Positions 36,373 to 48,200 of a DNA stretch of 64,000 nucleotides are shown here, one piece after another (the stretch's first letter is position 1; each line of letters starts with the position of its first letter). The stretch is from Phytomonas francai (Eukaryota > Euglenozoa > Kinetoplastea > Trypanosomatida > Trypanosomatidae). The stretch lies in NCBI GenBank assembly GCA_001766655.1, contig MJCC01000003.1, positions 186,001 to 250,000 on the forward strand. Direction: 5' to 3'. Both the position numbers and the translations under genes were made by a program. The notes beneath the pieces were generated by a model that saw only the letters and a list, made by a program, of their open reading frames with translations, did not search any database and was not told where the DNA came from.

Positions 36373-38268
36373 CTACTCCCGCTCGCCGAAGAAGAACCCG
36401 CGGCGGAAGAGATCGCCGTAGCGGTACCCCACGCGGGTCCGCGCCCCGCCGCGCTCCTCCCCTGCGGCGTAGACGGGCATAAAAACGCGCGCCGTCACGT
36501 AGACCCCGCGCGTCTCGAGCCGCGTGAGCCGGAGCTGACGGCCGGGCTGGTAGAGGAAGGTCTGCAGCCCGCCAGGGTCCCCCGCCGCCGGGGGGGGGGT
36601 GGGGGGGCCCCCACGCGAGGCCGAGGGCGCGCGCGAACGTCTACGGGACGGCGAATGCCGCCGGGGCCGGCCCGCGCCGAGGTCCCCCGCGCAGGCCGGC
36701 GGGTCCACGTCGAAGAGCGCGGGCTCGCGGTCGTTCAGCGTGTAGGCGAGGACGGCGCCCGCCGGGGGGTCGTCGAAGGCGAGCCCCACCTCCGCGCACG
36801 CGACGCCGAGGACGGGCGGCGGCAGAAGCCCGCGGTCGCCGCGGCCGGCCAGGCGCTGCCGGCTCCCCTTCACCTGCCCAACGGACGCGCGCGCGCAGTC
36901 GTAGACGGTCGCGACGCTCCGGAGCGGGGCGCCCGGCTCGGCCTCAACGTCGACGGCGTCCTCGGGGAGGGCGAGGGGGGGGGAAGGGGACGGTGAAGGG
37001 CCCCCCCGAAGCCGCCGCGCGTCGACGGTCCAGGCGTAGATGAAGGCGACGTTCTCCTCGAGCGGGATGGGCACCCCGGCGTAGGGGCGGCAGCGCGCCT
37101 CGCTGAAGTGCACCCGCCGCCGGGCCTCGCTCTCGTAGACGAGCTCGAAGCAGGTCCGCGCGCCCGGCGGGTTCCCGCGCTCGTCGAAGTACAGCCGCGC
37201 GTCGAGGGCGCGGACCTGCATCGACGGCGCCGCGATCGAGGGGTCGTGGTAGGAGAACGACGCGGGCTGGACGGCGAGCGTGGCCTCGGCGACCGCGCTC
37301 GCGACCCCCCCGCAGATCGCGAGCGCGCGGACGGTCACCCGCGCCGCGTGCACGGCGCCGACGGGCAGGGCGAGCGTGAAGGGCCCGGTGTAGAGCATCG
37401 CGGGCTCCCCGCCGTCGACGCTGTACCGAAGCTGATCGACCTCGACCGGCTGCCCGTTCGGAACGACGTTGATGAGGGTCTGGGTCGTGACCGAGCCGCT
37501 CTCGGGGATGATGTCGGGGGGGAGGGGGGGCGCCTGCGCGCCGCCCCCTTCCATCGGCGTATAAACGGACAGCTGCCGCTCGTAGGAGCCTCTCAGGGAG
37601 GAATCCCGGCCAGCAAGGGGGGGGGGCGGGCTGTCGTAGCGGTTCGCCGAGTCCTTTATCGTGATCGTGTTCGGCATCCCCGGGGAGGTCCGCCCCGGCG
37701 AATGGTCCGCCGCTATGATATTGAACACAAACTGGTGAACCGTCCCTACCATCTCGGCCTTCGGGTACACCGTGTGGGCCTGTATGACGTACTGCCCAGG
37801 CATGACGAACTCGAGGGGCCGCGTGTAGCGTAAGAAGATATCGCTGTAGAGCGAATCATTTCCCAACAATTGCACGCTATCGCTTTGAGTACGGCAGTGG
37901 TTGGAATCGACATACCGGCCGGCTTTGCGGGCGATTGGTACATTCGCGGTGTGGGGATCCATAAATGTAAGGTTTATAAGAATATCACACTCTGGGGTAT
38001 GCGTTAATTCGGATGAGATCAATCTAAGCATGACCACACACGGGCTAACGTGCGTCCCCGGAGCTGGTTCTGTGGCCAGTTCCCTCACTGTAAGGCGTCT
38101 ATAACCTGAAAAGAAGGATTCACCTTCTTCTGAGCAGGAGTCCATTTCATAACTCAAGTGCTTTACTCTTCTCAAGCGACGGAACAAATAAATACTCATA
38201 ATTACAACGATAACTAATAAAATAGAGCATAGAGCCCAAAGGACAATTATTAAGGTCCTTCTCGTCAT
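36373..38268 (-). CDS. Type II membrane protein with chitobiase-C-like beta modules
   Basis: A 631-residue protein. Residues 4-28 form a signal anchor (LIIVLWALCSILLVIVVIMSIYLF) followed by RRLRR, so the bulk should face the lumen or exterior. Residues 60-200 look like a beta-sandwich (conserved feel around VVMLRLISSELTHTPECDILINLTF and GQYVIQAHTVYP). About 278-328 reads LRYSVDGGEPAMLYTGPF then VRALAICGGVASAVAEATLAV, the pattern of the CHB_HEX_C_1 module found at the C-terminus of chitobiases. A related but weaker module begins near 509 (LAYTLNDREPALF). No enzyme active site seen; sugar binding is only a possibility. The 3' two thirds (36380-37700) is a GC patch. Confidence 0.8.
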   Translation of the reverse strand: MTRRTLIIVLWALCSILLVIVVIMSIYLFRRLRRVKHLSYEMDSCSEEGESFFSGYRRLTVRELATEPAPGTHVSPCVVMLRLISSELTHTPECDILINLTFMDPHTANVPIARKAGRYVDSNHCRTQSDSVQLLGNDSLYSDIFLRYTRPLEFVMPGQYVIQAHTVYPKAEMVGTVHQFVFNIIAADHSPGRTSPGMPNTITIKDSANRYDSPPPPLAGRDSSLRGSYERQLSVYTPMEGGGAQAPPLPPDIIPESGSVTTQTLINVVPNGQPVEVDQLRYSVDGGEPAMLYTGPFTLALPVGAVHAARVTVRALAICGGVASAVAEATLAVQPASFSYHDPSIAAPSMQVRALDARLYFDERGNPPGARTCFELVYESEARRRVHFSEARCRPYAGVPIPLEENVAFIYAWTVDARRLRGGPSPSPSPPLALPEDAVDVEAEPGAPLRSVATVYDCARASVGQVKGSRQRLAGRGDRGLLPPPVLGVACAEVGLAFDDPPAGAVLAYTLNDREPALFDVDPPACAGDLGAGRPRRHSPSRRRSRAPSASRGGPPTPPPAAGDPGGLQTFLYQPGRQLRLTRLETRGVYVTARVFMPVYAAGEERGGARTRVGYRYGDLFRRGFFFGERE

Positions 38269-38708
38269 TTTTAATTTTCAGTGAAAATGACTCCACAGCT
38301 TTGATATAGGTTTAAAGTTTGTCCGTGTTTTTTACTGGTCTTCTAAAATGAAAGGATAATTTTGTGCTCTCCCCTTAGCGGGAGAGGGGGGGGGGGAGGG
38401 GGGGATATTATCTAATACTTTAATGAGTCCCTTAGAATGTAGCAAAAAGGCAAACAATTAGGTAATTATCACAGCATGAAAAGCATTCGTGAAACACACA
38501 ACGGCGTTAACCAAATCTCACTAGAATAAATGTTCCTTGGTCTCAGACACACTCCACTTATTATATAAAATGGTAGAAAAACAGCAAGCTCGTGGAAAAA
38601 TAAAAACAATATGGTCTGGATGACGAACCTAAGTGGTTCAGGGTAAGCAGTAACGAGAATTTGTCACCCACGCTAGAGCTATCCTAGAAGACATAAATAG
38701 CTTAAGAG

Positions 38709-38741
<33 letters not shown>

Positions 38742-38846
38742 CACTGGCTTTTTAGCTCCATCGATTGCCTTATAAGGCACATATTACTCTAGAATATTTC
38801 ACACACAGTCGACACTCAGTTTCCCTCCTCATTCTCTTTCTAGTCA
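38269..38846. other. Intergenic with splice signal and TA repeat
   Basis: A G-rich block (38380-38405; poly-C/T on the sense strand) followed by an AG near 38376 is a candidate trans-splicing signal for the type II membrane protein gene. A TA repeat (38709-38743) lies about 104 bases past the next stop codon. No gene. Confidence 0.55.
38709..38743. repeat. (TA)n microsatellite
   Basis: About 16 TA units with one TACATA interruption, in the presumed 3' UTR of the 38847-40034 gene. Confidence 0.9.
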
Positions 38847-40034
38847 TCAACTCGATTGTATATGCCGGAGGAGAGCCTTGGCTTGACGTAGAAGATCTTT
38901 CGGTTTGTGAGGGCTAGAATCCACAGAAGAAGTAGCAGGCACGGAGGATTTCAATGAAGGAAGGAAGCAGGCATAACTCTCATGAAAAGGCCGCGCTCGA
39001 ATCTCTCCGGCACCGGTCTGCATCCGATGGCGTTTTTCTCCAGAGCTCCCGGCACAAGCACTATAGCTCACATCCCTCTTAAAGTTGCCTACTCTAGCCC
39101 CGCCTTCCTCTACGCTTGTACTGGTATTGTTTTCTGCACTCGAAGACTTGCCTTGAATATCAGACCTCTTCTTCGCCGGCGCCTCCCCCGAGGGGTTTGC
39201 CCAGAAGGTTAGGGTGGCCCCAACGTTTTCATCCCGGTGAAGATGTAAAAGTAGTCGTTTACGATTCGAAAGTGCTTTTTCCTGCAGTGCTATCATTTCG
39301 ATTGGCTCCCGCACAGCGGGGGAAAGACCGATCTGTGTTGCCACCATCGCGACCCTCTCCCTTTCCTTTGCGCCGTAGAGATTATCGGCAACGCACGCGC
39401 ATACCGCGTCGTAGACCAAAATCCGCGAGAGCGCCGGTGAGAAAGCCTCAGGTGAAATGCATTTCATCGCAAGCTCTGGGTTGGATCGGAACAAGGCGGC
39501 GTCATCGTTGTCCTCCATAAGTTTGTTGAATAGGGGCTCTTTGGTCGAGGAAATAACCTCTTTTGTGGGGTTTGCGCGTTCTTGGTGGTCCTCGGCGCGT
39601 GGGAAAGACTGCGTATGTCCCTCGGCATTATCGCCCTTGGATGAGCTTTCTAAAGTTTTAGGTGCCGCATTCACTTCCGTAGAGGCTGCGCCTGCCGCAT
39701 TGTGCTGGGGACGAGAAGAATCGGCTCGCGAGGATCGGGGCGGCCCTGACATCAGCGGAACGGAATCCACAAACTTCAGGAGCTCCTGTTTGATCACCGG
39801 ATAGGAGGCTTTGCAGGGAAGCAACGTATCCACGAGCCCACGAATGTAGCGCATTTCGTCCTGATGAAGGCCACCTCCAGTAGCGCACAGGAAGAGGGTC
39901 TTGACGTATAAATACGGCATCGGATAGGTCCCGATGTTCGGTCGGTACTTAAAGCCGTACATATTGTCATAAAGAAAGACTCTGCCCACGACGGAGGCAT
40001 ATGTATTCCGAAAAGTACGTTGGTAATTCAGCAT
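38847..40034 (-). CDS. Unknown protein, possibly a split TerB-like helical fold
   Basis: A 395-residue protein, ATG 40032-40034. Two helical blocks may form one domain. Residues 38-90 (PMPYLYVKTLFLCATGGGLH then QDEMRYIRGLVDTL) fit the pattern of the first half of TerB-like proteins, where a helix precedes a Gly-x-Leu-x-x-x-Glu turn. Residues 200-265 (SRILVYDAVCACVADNLYG then ERERVAMVATQIGLSP) fit the second half. Between them sits a polar low-complexity linker of about 110 residues. The tail (270-395) is disordered with basic clusters. This assignment is inference from pattern only. No targeting signal; balanced composition. Confidence 0.82.
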   Translation of the reverse strand: MLNYQRTFRNTYASVVGRVFLYDNMYGFKYRPNIGTYPMPYLYVKTLFLCATGGGLHQDEMRYIRGLVDTLLPCKASYPVIKQELLKFVDSVPLMSGPPRSSRADSSRPQHNAAGAASTEVNAAPKTLESSSKGDNAEGHTQSFPRAEDHQERANPTKEVISSTKEPLFNKLMEDNDDAALFRSNPELAMKCISPEAFSPALSRILVYDAVCACVADNLYGAKERERVAMVATQIGLSPAVREPIEMIALQEKALSNRKRLLLHLHRDENVGATLTFWANPSGEAPAKKRSDIQGKSSSAENNTSTSVEEGGARVGNFKRDVSYSACAGSSGEKRHRMQTGAGEIRARPFHESYACFLPSLKSSVPATSSVDSSPHKPKDLLRQAKALLRHIQSS

Positions 40035-42434
40035 TCATATGTATATAGAACTTGACAAATTTTGGACATGGAGGGGATCATTAAGGATGGAATAACCGAG
40101 AAAAAAATGGCATAGGAAATATTTGAAAGGCTTACACATGCACTGATTCTCACATGTGCTTTAAAAACTGGGCACCCTAAAAGTTTATTACACGCAGTAT
40201 TGCATTCCTAGTCGTATATTAACGTTTCTTTTTTGTATTTTATTTCATAAGCAAACACACTAGAAAATAATAGAAACGAAATACCACAACAAATCTGGCA
40301 TTCCTCCTCACGCTCTGTATAGCGAAATGCATGCAAGGATAAATATAGATAGATAGATCAAGAATAGATACAAGAATACAAAAAAAAAAGTGCTTTCGCT
40401 AATAACGATTAATCCTATAGATGGACACATATAAAACCAAGAAAGGATGTAAAAAGCAAATATATATACCTCTGTACATCTAATTATATTACAGAAGTTC
40501 ACCCTCCACCCCACCCCTCGTCCTCCTTACGGAGCTACATGCTACTGTGGAAAAGAGAACTCAAATTAGACCAAAATCTCTTTTAGAAATCTGGAAGCCT
40601 TGACCGCTAACTGAGTAGCTTGAAGACAATGTATTGTCTCTCTTGGGTACGCATCCGCTGAAATGGATGCCAAAGGTTCATTTGAATGCCCTTTACGTTA
40701 TAAATGGTTTCTATATTTGGTTCTACTAAAATGACAGAGATACTTAAAAATCTGGACTATGTACCCACTACTTTCAAAACAAAAATAAGAAAAGATAATC
40801 AAGAGGTATACAATAAATAGTCAAGAATGTCGAAGATATTATTTAATAGGTCAAAAAGAAAAGACAACCTGTGACCTTGGTTTTGCTTATGTGTCTTGGG
40901 GCTTATCCAATTAAAAAAATCTTTTCCGATATATATACACTTTCGACTGCTTCAATAAACCCATTAGCAAAAAAAAATTCTAAATGAAATATTTTTCAAT
41001 AGCTTAATTTTACAAATATAGAATGGAAAATAAATTCACCCTCAGTGTACACTCATCTAAGGAGGATGGTATATAGCGATAATTAGTTTCCGATTTTATC
41101 TTAGTAAAAAAAATACCGCTGCCATGGTTCGGAAAATATAAATATATAATAAGAATGGTACGCATACAAATATACAAGGCTTTCCTATTATAGAATAATG
41201 TCATTTTAAATTACGCTGATACATTTCGGCTCGAGTTCAAACACGTAGCGCTCATACCCAGAGAATGCGTGACGAAAGCAGTGAGAAAATATAACATAGA
41301 AAGCAATATTCAACTGATTATATGGGAATAAACGGAAGCACTAACAAAAAAAAGACATAAAACTTTGCTTTACAGAAGGCAAATGAAAAATTGGTATCAT
41401 ATATGGTTATTCTATGAAATATCATGAATCAATAAAGAATACAGGACATCCAAGTAGATGAAAGAAATCTGAATCTCTTTAACTAAACAAGCAAAGGGTC
41501 ATTAAAAAAACAGCTCATCCTATATCCTTTTTCCTCCACAATGCAAAATACACAAAAACTCTGGAGAAATGCTTAGAGCTCATTCTTATTAGTTTTTGAA
41601 AAAATGCAAATTAAATACAGGCTACAGGAAGAAAGAGTCGAGGCAACATGATGGGTAAGGATAGCTTCTTCCCCCACCCCCTCTTACCCTTTCTTTATCT
41701 CTCTCAGTTTCGCACCTCCAAAGGCGATATATATTTCTTATACGATGAAATTACTAGGAAATCATAGTTTAGCAACACTTCATCAAATCATAACTGAGTG
41801 ATTCAATATCATAAAGGGGATTTGATTGTCTTAAACAAGGTATACAAATGTTGGATCCGATACAAATAGTTCAAAAATATGCTAACTGAAAAACAAGGGA
41901 ATCCGTGAAAGACTTTTGGAATACATTATATATTAAAAATTTATGCAAAGATACATTTAAAATGTTTAAAAAAAAAAAAATTAAAAAATGCGACTATAAT
42001 ACCTGAGACATATTTATACCGGAAGCGCTCAACAATTGAACAGAGCAAACCCATTCTCAAACCTCAAAACACATTTTACAAAACAAGTTCACGTCACCCA
42101 AGATACCGCAAAAAAAAAAAAAAACCCTTCTCTTCTGTACTATTCAGGGATACTAATGCCTTGAGTTCCAATACAGACCACAGACAAAGAGAACCATAAA
42201 AGAGATCTTCCTCTCAACCGGCGATCTCACTAAAATCCGAAGAAATTCAGATCGGTCAAAGCATCGCTTCTTTTTCAAAGATTGCAGCCTGCGTCTGTTC
42301 TTTGATTAGCTCCCTTCTAGAAGCAAATACGGAAGCAATGCCTCACATCCAAGTCAAAAGTGGGGGGAAAGGCCTTTCATCGAGCTCGCTTGCTCTGTCC
42401 CCCCACCCCACCCCACCCCCTCTCGTTGGTAGTT
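40035..42434. other. Long AT-rich spacer
   Basis: 2.4 kb with no supportable gene. Short GATA tract near 40346-40358, many A runs (A14 near 42111). Sense-strand ATGs are common here, in contrast to the 5134-6678 region. A T-loop-like string near 41230 was examined for a tRNA and does not fold into one. Confidence 0.55.
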
Positions 42435-43733
42435 TTACGCGCCAATTCGTACGGACGTCGACGAGGCCTCGGCGTTGTCCGGCGGGGCCGAGACGTACAG
42501 CCGCCCCTGCGCGTGGTCGGGGGGGGGGGTGGCGAGGCGGTACTCGGAGGGCGACGTCGCGGGCTCAAACGGCTCCCGATTCGCCCGCCCCGCGGGGGCG
42601 CTCGCGAGATGCCGGAGAATCGCCGAGGCCGACCCCGGCGAGGCCCTCGCGGCGGCCTCGTCCCCGCCCTTCCACACGGGGCCGGGCGACGGCGGCCGCG
42701 GCGCGGGCTCCTCGCCGGGGTCGGCCTCGACCCGCGCGATGTTCGTCTCGCCGACGCGGACGGTCCGCGGCGTCGAGGGCTCCCGCGCGGCCTCGGCGAG
42801 GGCGACGTAGCTCGTCAGGTTGTAGACGGCGGGGCCGCCCGCGGGGGGGGGGAGGAAATCGCGCGGGCCGCCCCCGCCCCCGCCCCCGCCGGGGCCGTCG
42901 CCGTCCACGGAAAGGCAGGGCAGGGGCTGCCCGCCGACCACGGCCATCCGCCGACGCAGCGCCACGCTCTCCCGCGCGATCGCCTCGAGGTGATGGAAGC
43001 CGTCGGGGGCCACGCAGACGGCCACCCTCAGGAAACCCCCCAGGTAGGTCAGGTTGCTCTCGAAAAAGGAATCGAGGATGCGCCCGGTGGCGAACACCTC
43101 GCTCTGCGTGATTTGGGTATACAACTTGTCAAATTCCTTCCGCCGATCCTCGAATTTTCGCTCGGCTGTTGCGAATTTCTGGTTCTGTCCGATGTAGTGC
43201 TTACTTTCGGTCAGGGGTTTCCTCTTTTTTTGGTAATTCGCTTCCTTGCGAAGGACGACATGCTTCAGAGATCGCACCTTCTTTAAAAGATCCACACACT
43301 CTTTCCCAACTTTGCACGCTTTCGTGGTCAAATCGTTGACCTTGTTCAGAAGAGACTGCGTCCCCAGGACAGCGTTTTTATTGTAGTTTTGATAGCCTTG
43401 ACCGGCTTTGACCCGTCGCATCTCTTCCTGTAGAACTCGGATGGAGTTCCTAAGCTCAAAAACGCTGTCTCCATGGGCGGAGTCGGTGGAATTCCTATCA
43501 TTCAGTTCGTTGAGCTTTACTGTCGCGTCGTTGTTGCGTAGGTACATTGTCAACTCTTGGTAATTATTCAGAATTTGTAAAAACCTTGAAGTGTTCTCAA
43601 CAACAGACTCTGGGATTTTCCGGGTATCGCAAATCAGCTCCTTAATGATTTTGGAAAAGAGCTTTACTCGTTCATAACTAGCAATAAAGTTGCATTCGCT
43701 GTTCGAAGAAGGTCGGCTAGACTTACCCCCCAT
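42435..43733 (-). CDS. Coiled-coil protein with N-myristoylation motif, possibly BAR-like
   Basis: A 432-residue protein starting MGGKSSRPSS, a good N-myristoylation signal (Gly2, Ser6). Residues 15-235 are almost entirely helical and charged, for example SYERVKLFSKIIKELICDTR, then VLQEEMRRVK and FATAERKFEDRRKEFDKLY. This length and pattern would suit a BAR-type membrane-curving dimer, but that is inference. The C-terminal 170 residues are Pro/Gly/Ala-rich and disordered, including a run of 8 Gly. The boundary between the two halves is also a sharp base-composition boundary near 43080: the 5' half is balanced, the 3' half extremely GC-rich. Confidence 0.82.
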   Translation of the reverse strand: MGGKSSRPSSNSECNFIASYERVKLFSKIIKELICDTRKIPESVVENTSRFLQILNNYQELTMYLRNNDATVKLNELNDRNSTDSAHGDSVFELRNSIRVLQEEMRRVKAGQGYQNYNKNAVLGTQSLLNKVNDLTTKACKVGKECVDLLKKVRSLKHVVLRKEANYQKKRKPLTESKHYIGQNQKFATAERKFEDRRKEFDKLYTQITQSEVFATGRILDSFFESNLTYLGGFLRVAVCVAPDGFHHLEAIARESVALRRRMAVVGGQPLPCLSVDGDGPGGGGGGGGPRDFLPPPAGGPAVYNLTSYVALAEAAREPSTPRTVRVGETNIARVEADPGEEPAPRPPSPGPVWKGGDEAAARASPGSASAILRHLASAPAGRANREPFEPATSPSEYRLATPPPDHAQGRLYVSAPPDNAEASSTSVRIGA

Positions 43734-45294
43734 TTTGCGAGTTTATAAAATATTCCGCTTCGCGTTTTTGCACAATAGAAGAGATTATTTCCAAAGGAAC
43801 AAAGGATGATCAAAAATAATAATGGAATGACAACTCTAAATACACCTAAGATAAAATACGTGGCCTTTTGGTTGTTAATATTTGTATATGTACTTCCTAA
43901 AATATATATTACCTTTCAACCTTTTCGAAACAAAGAAATACTAGTATATCTTTAGTTCAAAACAAAAAAAAAAAAAAGTGAACTTGAAGGAAAGGAAATT
44001 AAACCACTCAGCTAGTTAAAATCGTAGATCATATCACGTCCCTTAAATCGCGCTTGCTGATATCGTGAATACACGCACTGGATATTTGTAAACAACTCAT
44101 TTTTAAAAAAAGCTTCTTTAATAGAAAAGTATACACCGAATAAAAATGACCTGAAGGGAATGTGGTAGAGCTACATATATATATATATATGTATATGTAT
44201 ATATATATGTGCATGTAGTTGGTAAGAAAAGTCAAGTTTGGCATTCCTGCCTCCAACTTTCCTTTCAGCTTCCTCATTCCACTTAGGCTACTTCTTTTCG
44301 TCGAAATTGAGACATAAACTTTGTTGCTAGTATGAAAAAAAAAAAAGAAGCATTAATTGGACGATTCAGCACGCAAGTAAAGAAGCGATATCAACAAAAC
44401 CGATGTGAACACTTTCTAAATGAGGTGGTAAATCTGCAAAAAAAAAAAGGAAATATCAATAATTCGCCTGTTAGATGCACGCACAACGTTTTAGGCCCTG
44501 CTTTTTTTTTCCCAAGTAATGCTAAATACCAGTAGTTCATATCGTGTTGGTGTTGCGATGTTGTTCCACTATAATTCTCGCCCATGATGTCACACGAGTG
44601 AAGATGGACCGTACCCCAGTTCAAAAACACAGTGTCAAACAACAGCACCATTTCGGTGTATGGCTGAAATTATTTGTTTAACAAAAAAATCGAAGCTACC
44701 TTCTCATTTTTTTCCCTTGATAGGTTGAGTGGTTTACTCTTTCCCTAGGTTGGTTTCCCCTCTATTGTTCCCATTTCGTCTTCCTTTCCATTAGATACAC
44801 TATTTACCCCCACCCATCCCAGCGATACGCATCGGACTTCATAACCAAGAAATATCGTCCTATTATTTTTCATGTACACGGTATCTCATTTGGTTGGCCT
44901 TAGTGTTTTACCTTTACCATCTGATAATACTAAAGAATAAGTAATACGTTTAAAAGGAAAAGATTCGCTCAAATTTCACACGCCTCGGATAAAAAGAATG
45001 AGGAGAAGCTAACCCCTAGCATTATCACCTTTAGCGCATGAATAAATTTACTGTTGCTACTTAGATGAGTGAAGCTTCTTGAATCCGCCTCGAGGGCTTA
45101 AGCACCGGATTTCAATTCTGCTGGAGGGATGCCGCCTCTTTCCCTTCCCCACACAGACACACACCTTTGTGGCTCCGATGAACAAAGGGAGTGAAGGTTG
45201 GAATGGGAAGGAAAAAAATAGCAAATTAGCTCCGTCCTCCCGATTAAAAATTTGCTCTTTTTTTAAAAAGCTTAGATCCATTTCACTCCATCTT
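43734..45294. other. Long spacer
   Basis: 1.56 kb. A minus-strand ATG frame of 86 codons (44391-44651) and a plus-strand frame (44332-44535) overlap each other; composition is balanced from about 44530 to 44650, but neither frame is convincing. TA/TATG repeat at 44174-44212. The plus-strand pyrimidine-rich segment 44700-44825 has no evident role. Confidence 0.5.
44174..44212. repeat. (TA)n/(TATG) microsatellite
   Basis: Alternating TA with two TATG interruptions. Confidence 0.85.
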
Positions 45295-48200
45295 TTAGAT
45301 TCCAGTACCCGATTCCACACGCGCCTTAATACCAATCTTCTCCAGCATGCCCCCGATCACATGTGCCGTGGTTTTTTTCTTGTTGGCGGCGTCAGGGTTA
45401 GAAGTGGCGCGAGGCTTGTTGGTCGCATCGGCCGTACTCTCCGCCGCTACGGCGGGGGTGGAACCCTCGGTAATGGGATACTTTGGCTGTGCGGTGTCGT
45501 GCCCAGCCTTGTGTGGCACCTCATCTTTCCTCGGGATGCTGTCATAAGGGGCGTCAGCCGCCTGCTTGTTGCTCGGGGCATCGTCAAGCGCATCGGCGCG
45601 GGATTTGCGCCTGCTAGACCGTCTTGTGTTACTGTTCCCCTTCAGAGGCCGCAGTCCGTCGTTCACGTCCCTGTTGTCCGGCCCGCCCGCGTTGTCGTTG
45701 CTGTTTCCAGTTTTACCCCTACCCAAATCGCCCATCGTCTCCTTCTTGATCGCGGCGACGCTGGTGTTGGGGGGCAAGGAAAAATCGGGCTTGGTGGGAA
45801 GCAACTTTTCATAGCCCGCGTCCGCGCCGTCACGAGGCGTTTTCCTCTCAGACAACCCCCTCCGGCGATTGTTCCGATTCCCACGCCGGACTTTGCGGGT
45901 GGCATGGGCACCGGGGCCGTCCTCATGACCGGTGTCCGCCAACGCCCCCCCCCCCGCGCCCTGGAGCGGGATGCCGGTGCTGTCTTTCCCGCCGCCGTCG
46001 CCGACGACCGCGGGGACGGGCGGGCTGGTGTTCGACATGACGCTATTCATAGCACTGTGCGTGCCCATCGCGTGGCCGACGCCCCCGCGCGCGTTCCCCG
46101 GGCTCGGCAGCGCGCCGCCGAGGCCGCCGGCGGCGTTGCCGNNNNNNNNNNNNNNNNNNNNNNNNNNNNNNNNNNNNNNNNNNNNNNNNNNCCGCGCGAG
46201 CCCCTCCCGCTCCTTCTGCAGCTTCACCCGGAGGACGTTGCGGGTGGTGACGGGGTCGTCCATGGCGGCGGGGCGCGGGCCCGGGCCGCGCGGGAGCCCC
46301 CCCCCGCGCCCCTCCTCCACCCCCGTCACCAGCAGCGGGAAGAGCGGGTGCGCCGCCGCGATGTTGAGGATCGGCTGGTGCGCGGGGTGGGAGCTCGGGA
46401 ACCAAACCCCGGGCTGCCCGGGCGCCGAGGCCACCGCCGAGAGCGAGGCCGCCGCCGCCGCCCCCGACAGCGTCCCGGTCCCCCCGCTGTAGTAGTACTG
46501 CTGGATGAAGTGCGAGCAGAGCGAGAAGTCGGAGTTGCCGATGAAGGTCACGATCACCGGCGACTGACGGCAGCGCGAGGAGATCAGCGGGGAGGCCGTG
46601 CTGAGCCCCACCCGAAGCTGCGCCACCTTGAGCTTGATGTGCTGCTCGGAGTTGGCGGGGTTCGCGCGCAGCGCGGACTCGATCTTGAGTTCACCATCCC
46701 CGGTGGTGTGCAGGATTTGGATGAACTCCGCCCACTCCTGGTCCGTCAGCGACTTCTGTGGAGGGTAGTACTGAATGAGAACATCGATGTCCATGAGGTC
46801 CACGGCGGTAAACGTATCCCAGCCCATGAGCAGCACCGACTCCCGACTTTTGGACTGCGTGAAGGACCGAAGCAAGTTATGCTGACGTTCAGGAGTGTCG
46901 CTGCGCAGAAGGAAGTACTGACGGCTATCCGGCATATTCATCTGGTTTCCACCAGAGGGTGGGGCGGTGGTGCCATCAGCGACGGAATATGTGCTTGTCG
47001 ACAAACCCGGATCGGGGTTGGCACTATCGTAAAGCCCACTAAACTGTATTTTAGTGCTCAGCGGGCGAATGTCCTTGTGATGCGTGAGTAGCAATGCCCG
47101 GCGGAAGGTGTGCGTTTGCTTTAGAATCATCTCTAGCTGCTTCTCACGATCCTTGTCATCGAGGTAGAGCAGGTAGCGCATAATAATATTCTCCATGGGT
47201 GAGGTCGTGCCCGGCCCACAATGCGCGAGGGAGGCAGAAGTCGGTGATGTGTAGTTGTTCGGGAGCAGTGGGTAATGGCGCCGGGTGCGACGGCTCAACC
47301 TGCTGCGCACTAACGGTGAAAGAGAGGAGAGGGGACCCAAACACAGCCACATAAAATGAGGGGGAAGGTGTATGATGGGGATGGAGCGCCCGTGCGCACG
47401 CTCCGCCGCAATCATTATCCCCCCGAGGATGGAATGCCAATTAGCCTCGTCCGCCGTCCCGGGATGCAGCCCACCGATGTCCTCAGCCACAAGCGCCGCA
47501 ATGTGGGGCACCACTCCAGCAAACGCCCTTGATGCGCTCTCCTGCTGCTGCTGCTGTTGCTCGCCCTCCACTCCAGAACCAAGATTCTCGCTGTGCTGTG
47601 GCGTGGCTAAGCCACGCGTGAAATCTGCCGAATACCACCCCAAGAAACCCCTCAATGTGGTCACAAGCAGAAAACCTGCAGCGGCGCTGTCGTCGTTGCC
47701 TCCCACGGGTGCAGAAAAGGAACCCTCTGCCGATGGCTCCCGACCACCCTTAACCCCGACGGCGGTTTCAATGGCATTCGAAAAGGACTCCTCATCACGC
47801 ACTAGAGAAACACCAACCTTGCAGCGGCTGCCCACCCCCTTCGCCAGCTCAAACAGAGGCCCCACCGAGGCGTCGTTTGCGGCAAGGAGTATGCTCACCT
47901 CGATACCTCGCGCACCACCGGCCCCGATTCCACCCCGTTGATTCCTAGCACGGCTGGTGAGATTGGCAAGCAGGCAGTGCACGGCATAAAGCGTGATCAA
48001 GACCCGCCTCTCGTGGGCTGCAGAAGGTGTCTTGTACAACGGCAAGTTATGCCCCCCAGGTGTATTCAAGGCGTTGCTATTGTAAAGCCATATCGCCGCT
48101 GCGGTCCCCACGGTTGAGCTGCCTGTGGCACATCGGCCGTCAACAAGCACATCTGCAAAATCAGAGGTAGTGCGCGTCAAGACAGTGGTTAAAAGCGCGG

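Noticed and set aside
41221..41280. tRNA suggested by a GAGTTCAAACAC string
   Set aside because: No acceptor or anticodon stem could be paired around it.
44332..44651. Overlapping short frames on both strands in the 43734-45294 spacer
   Set aside because: They conflict with each other and rest on A/T homopolymers; kept only as a remark in the spacer entry.
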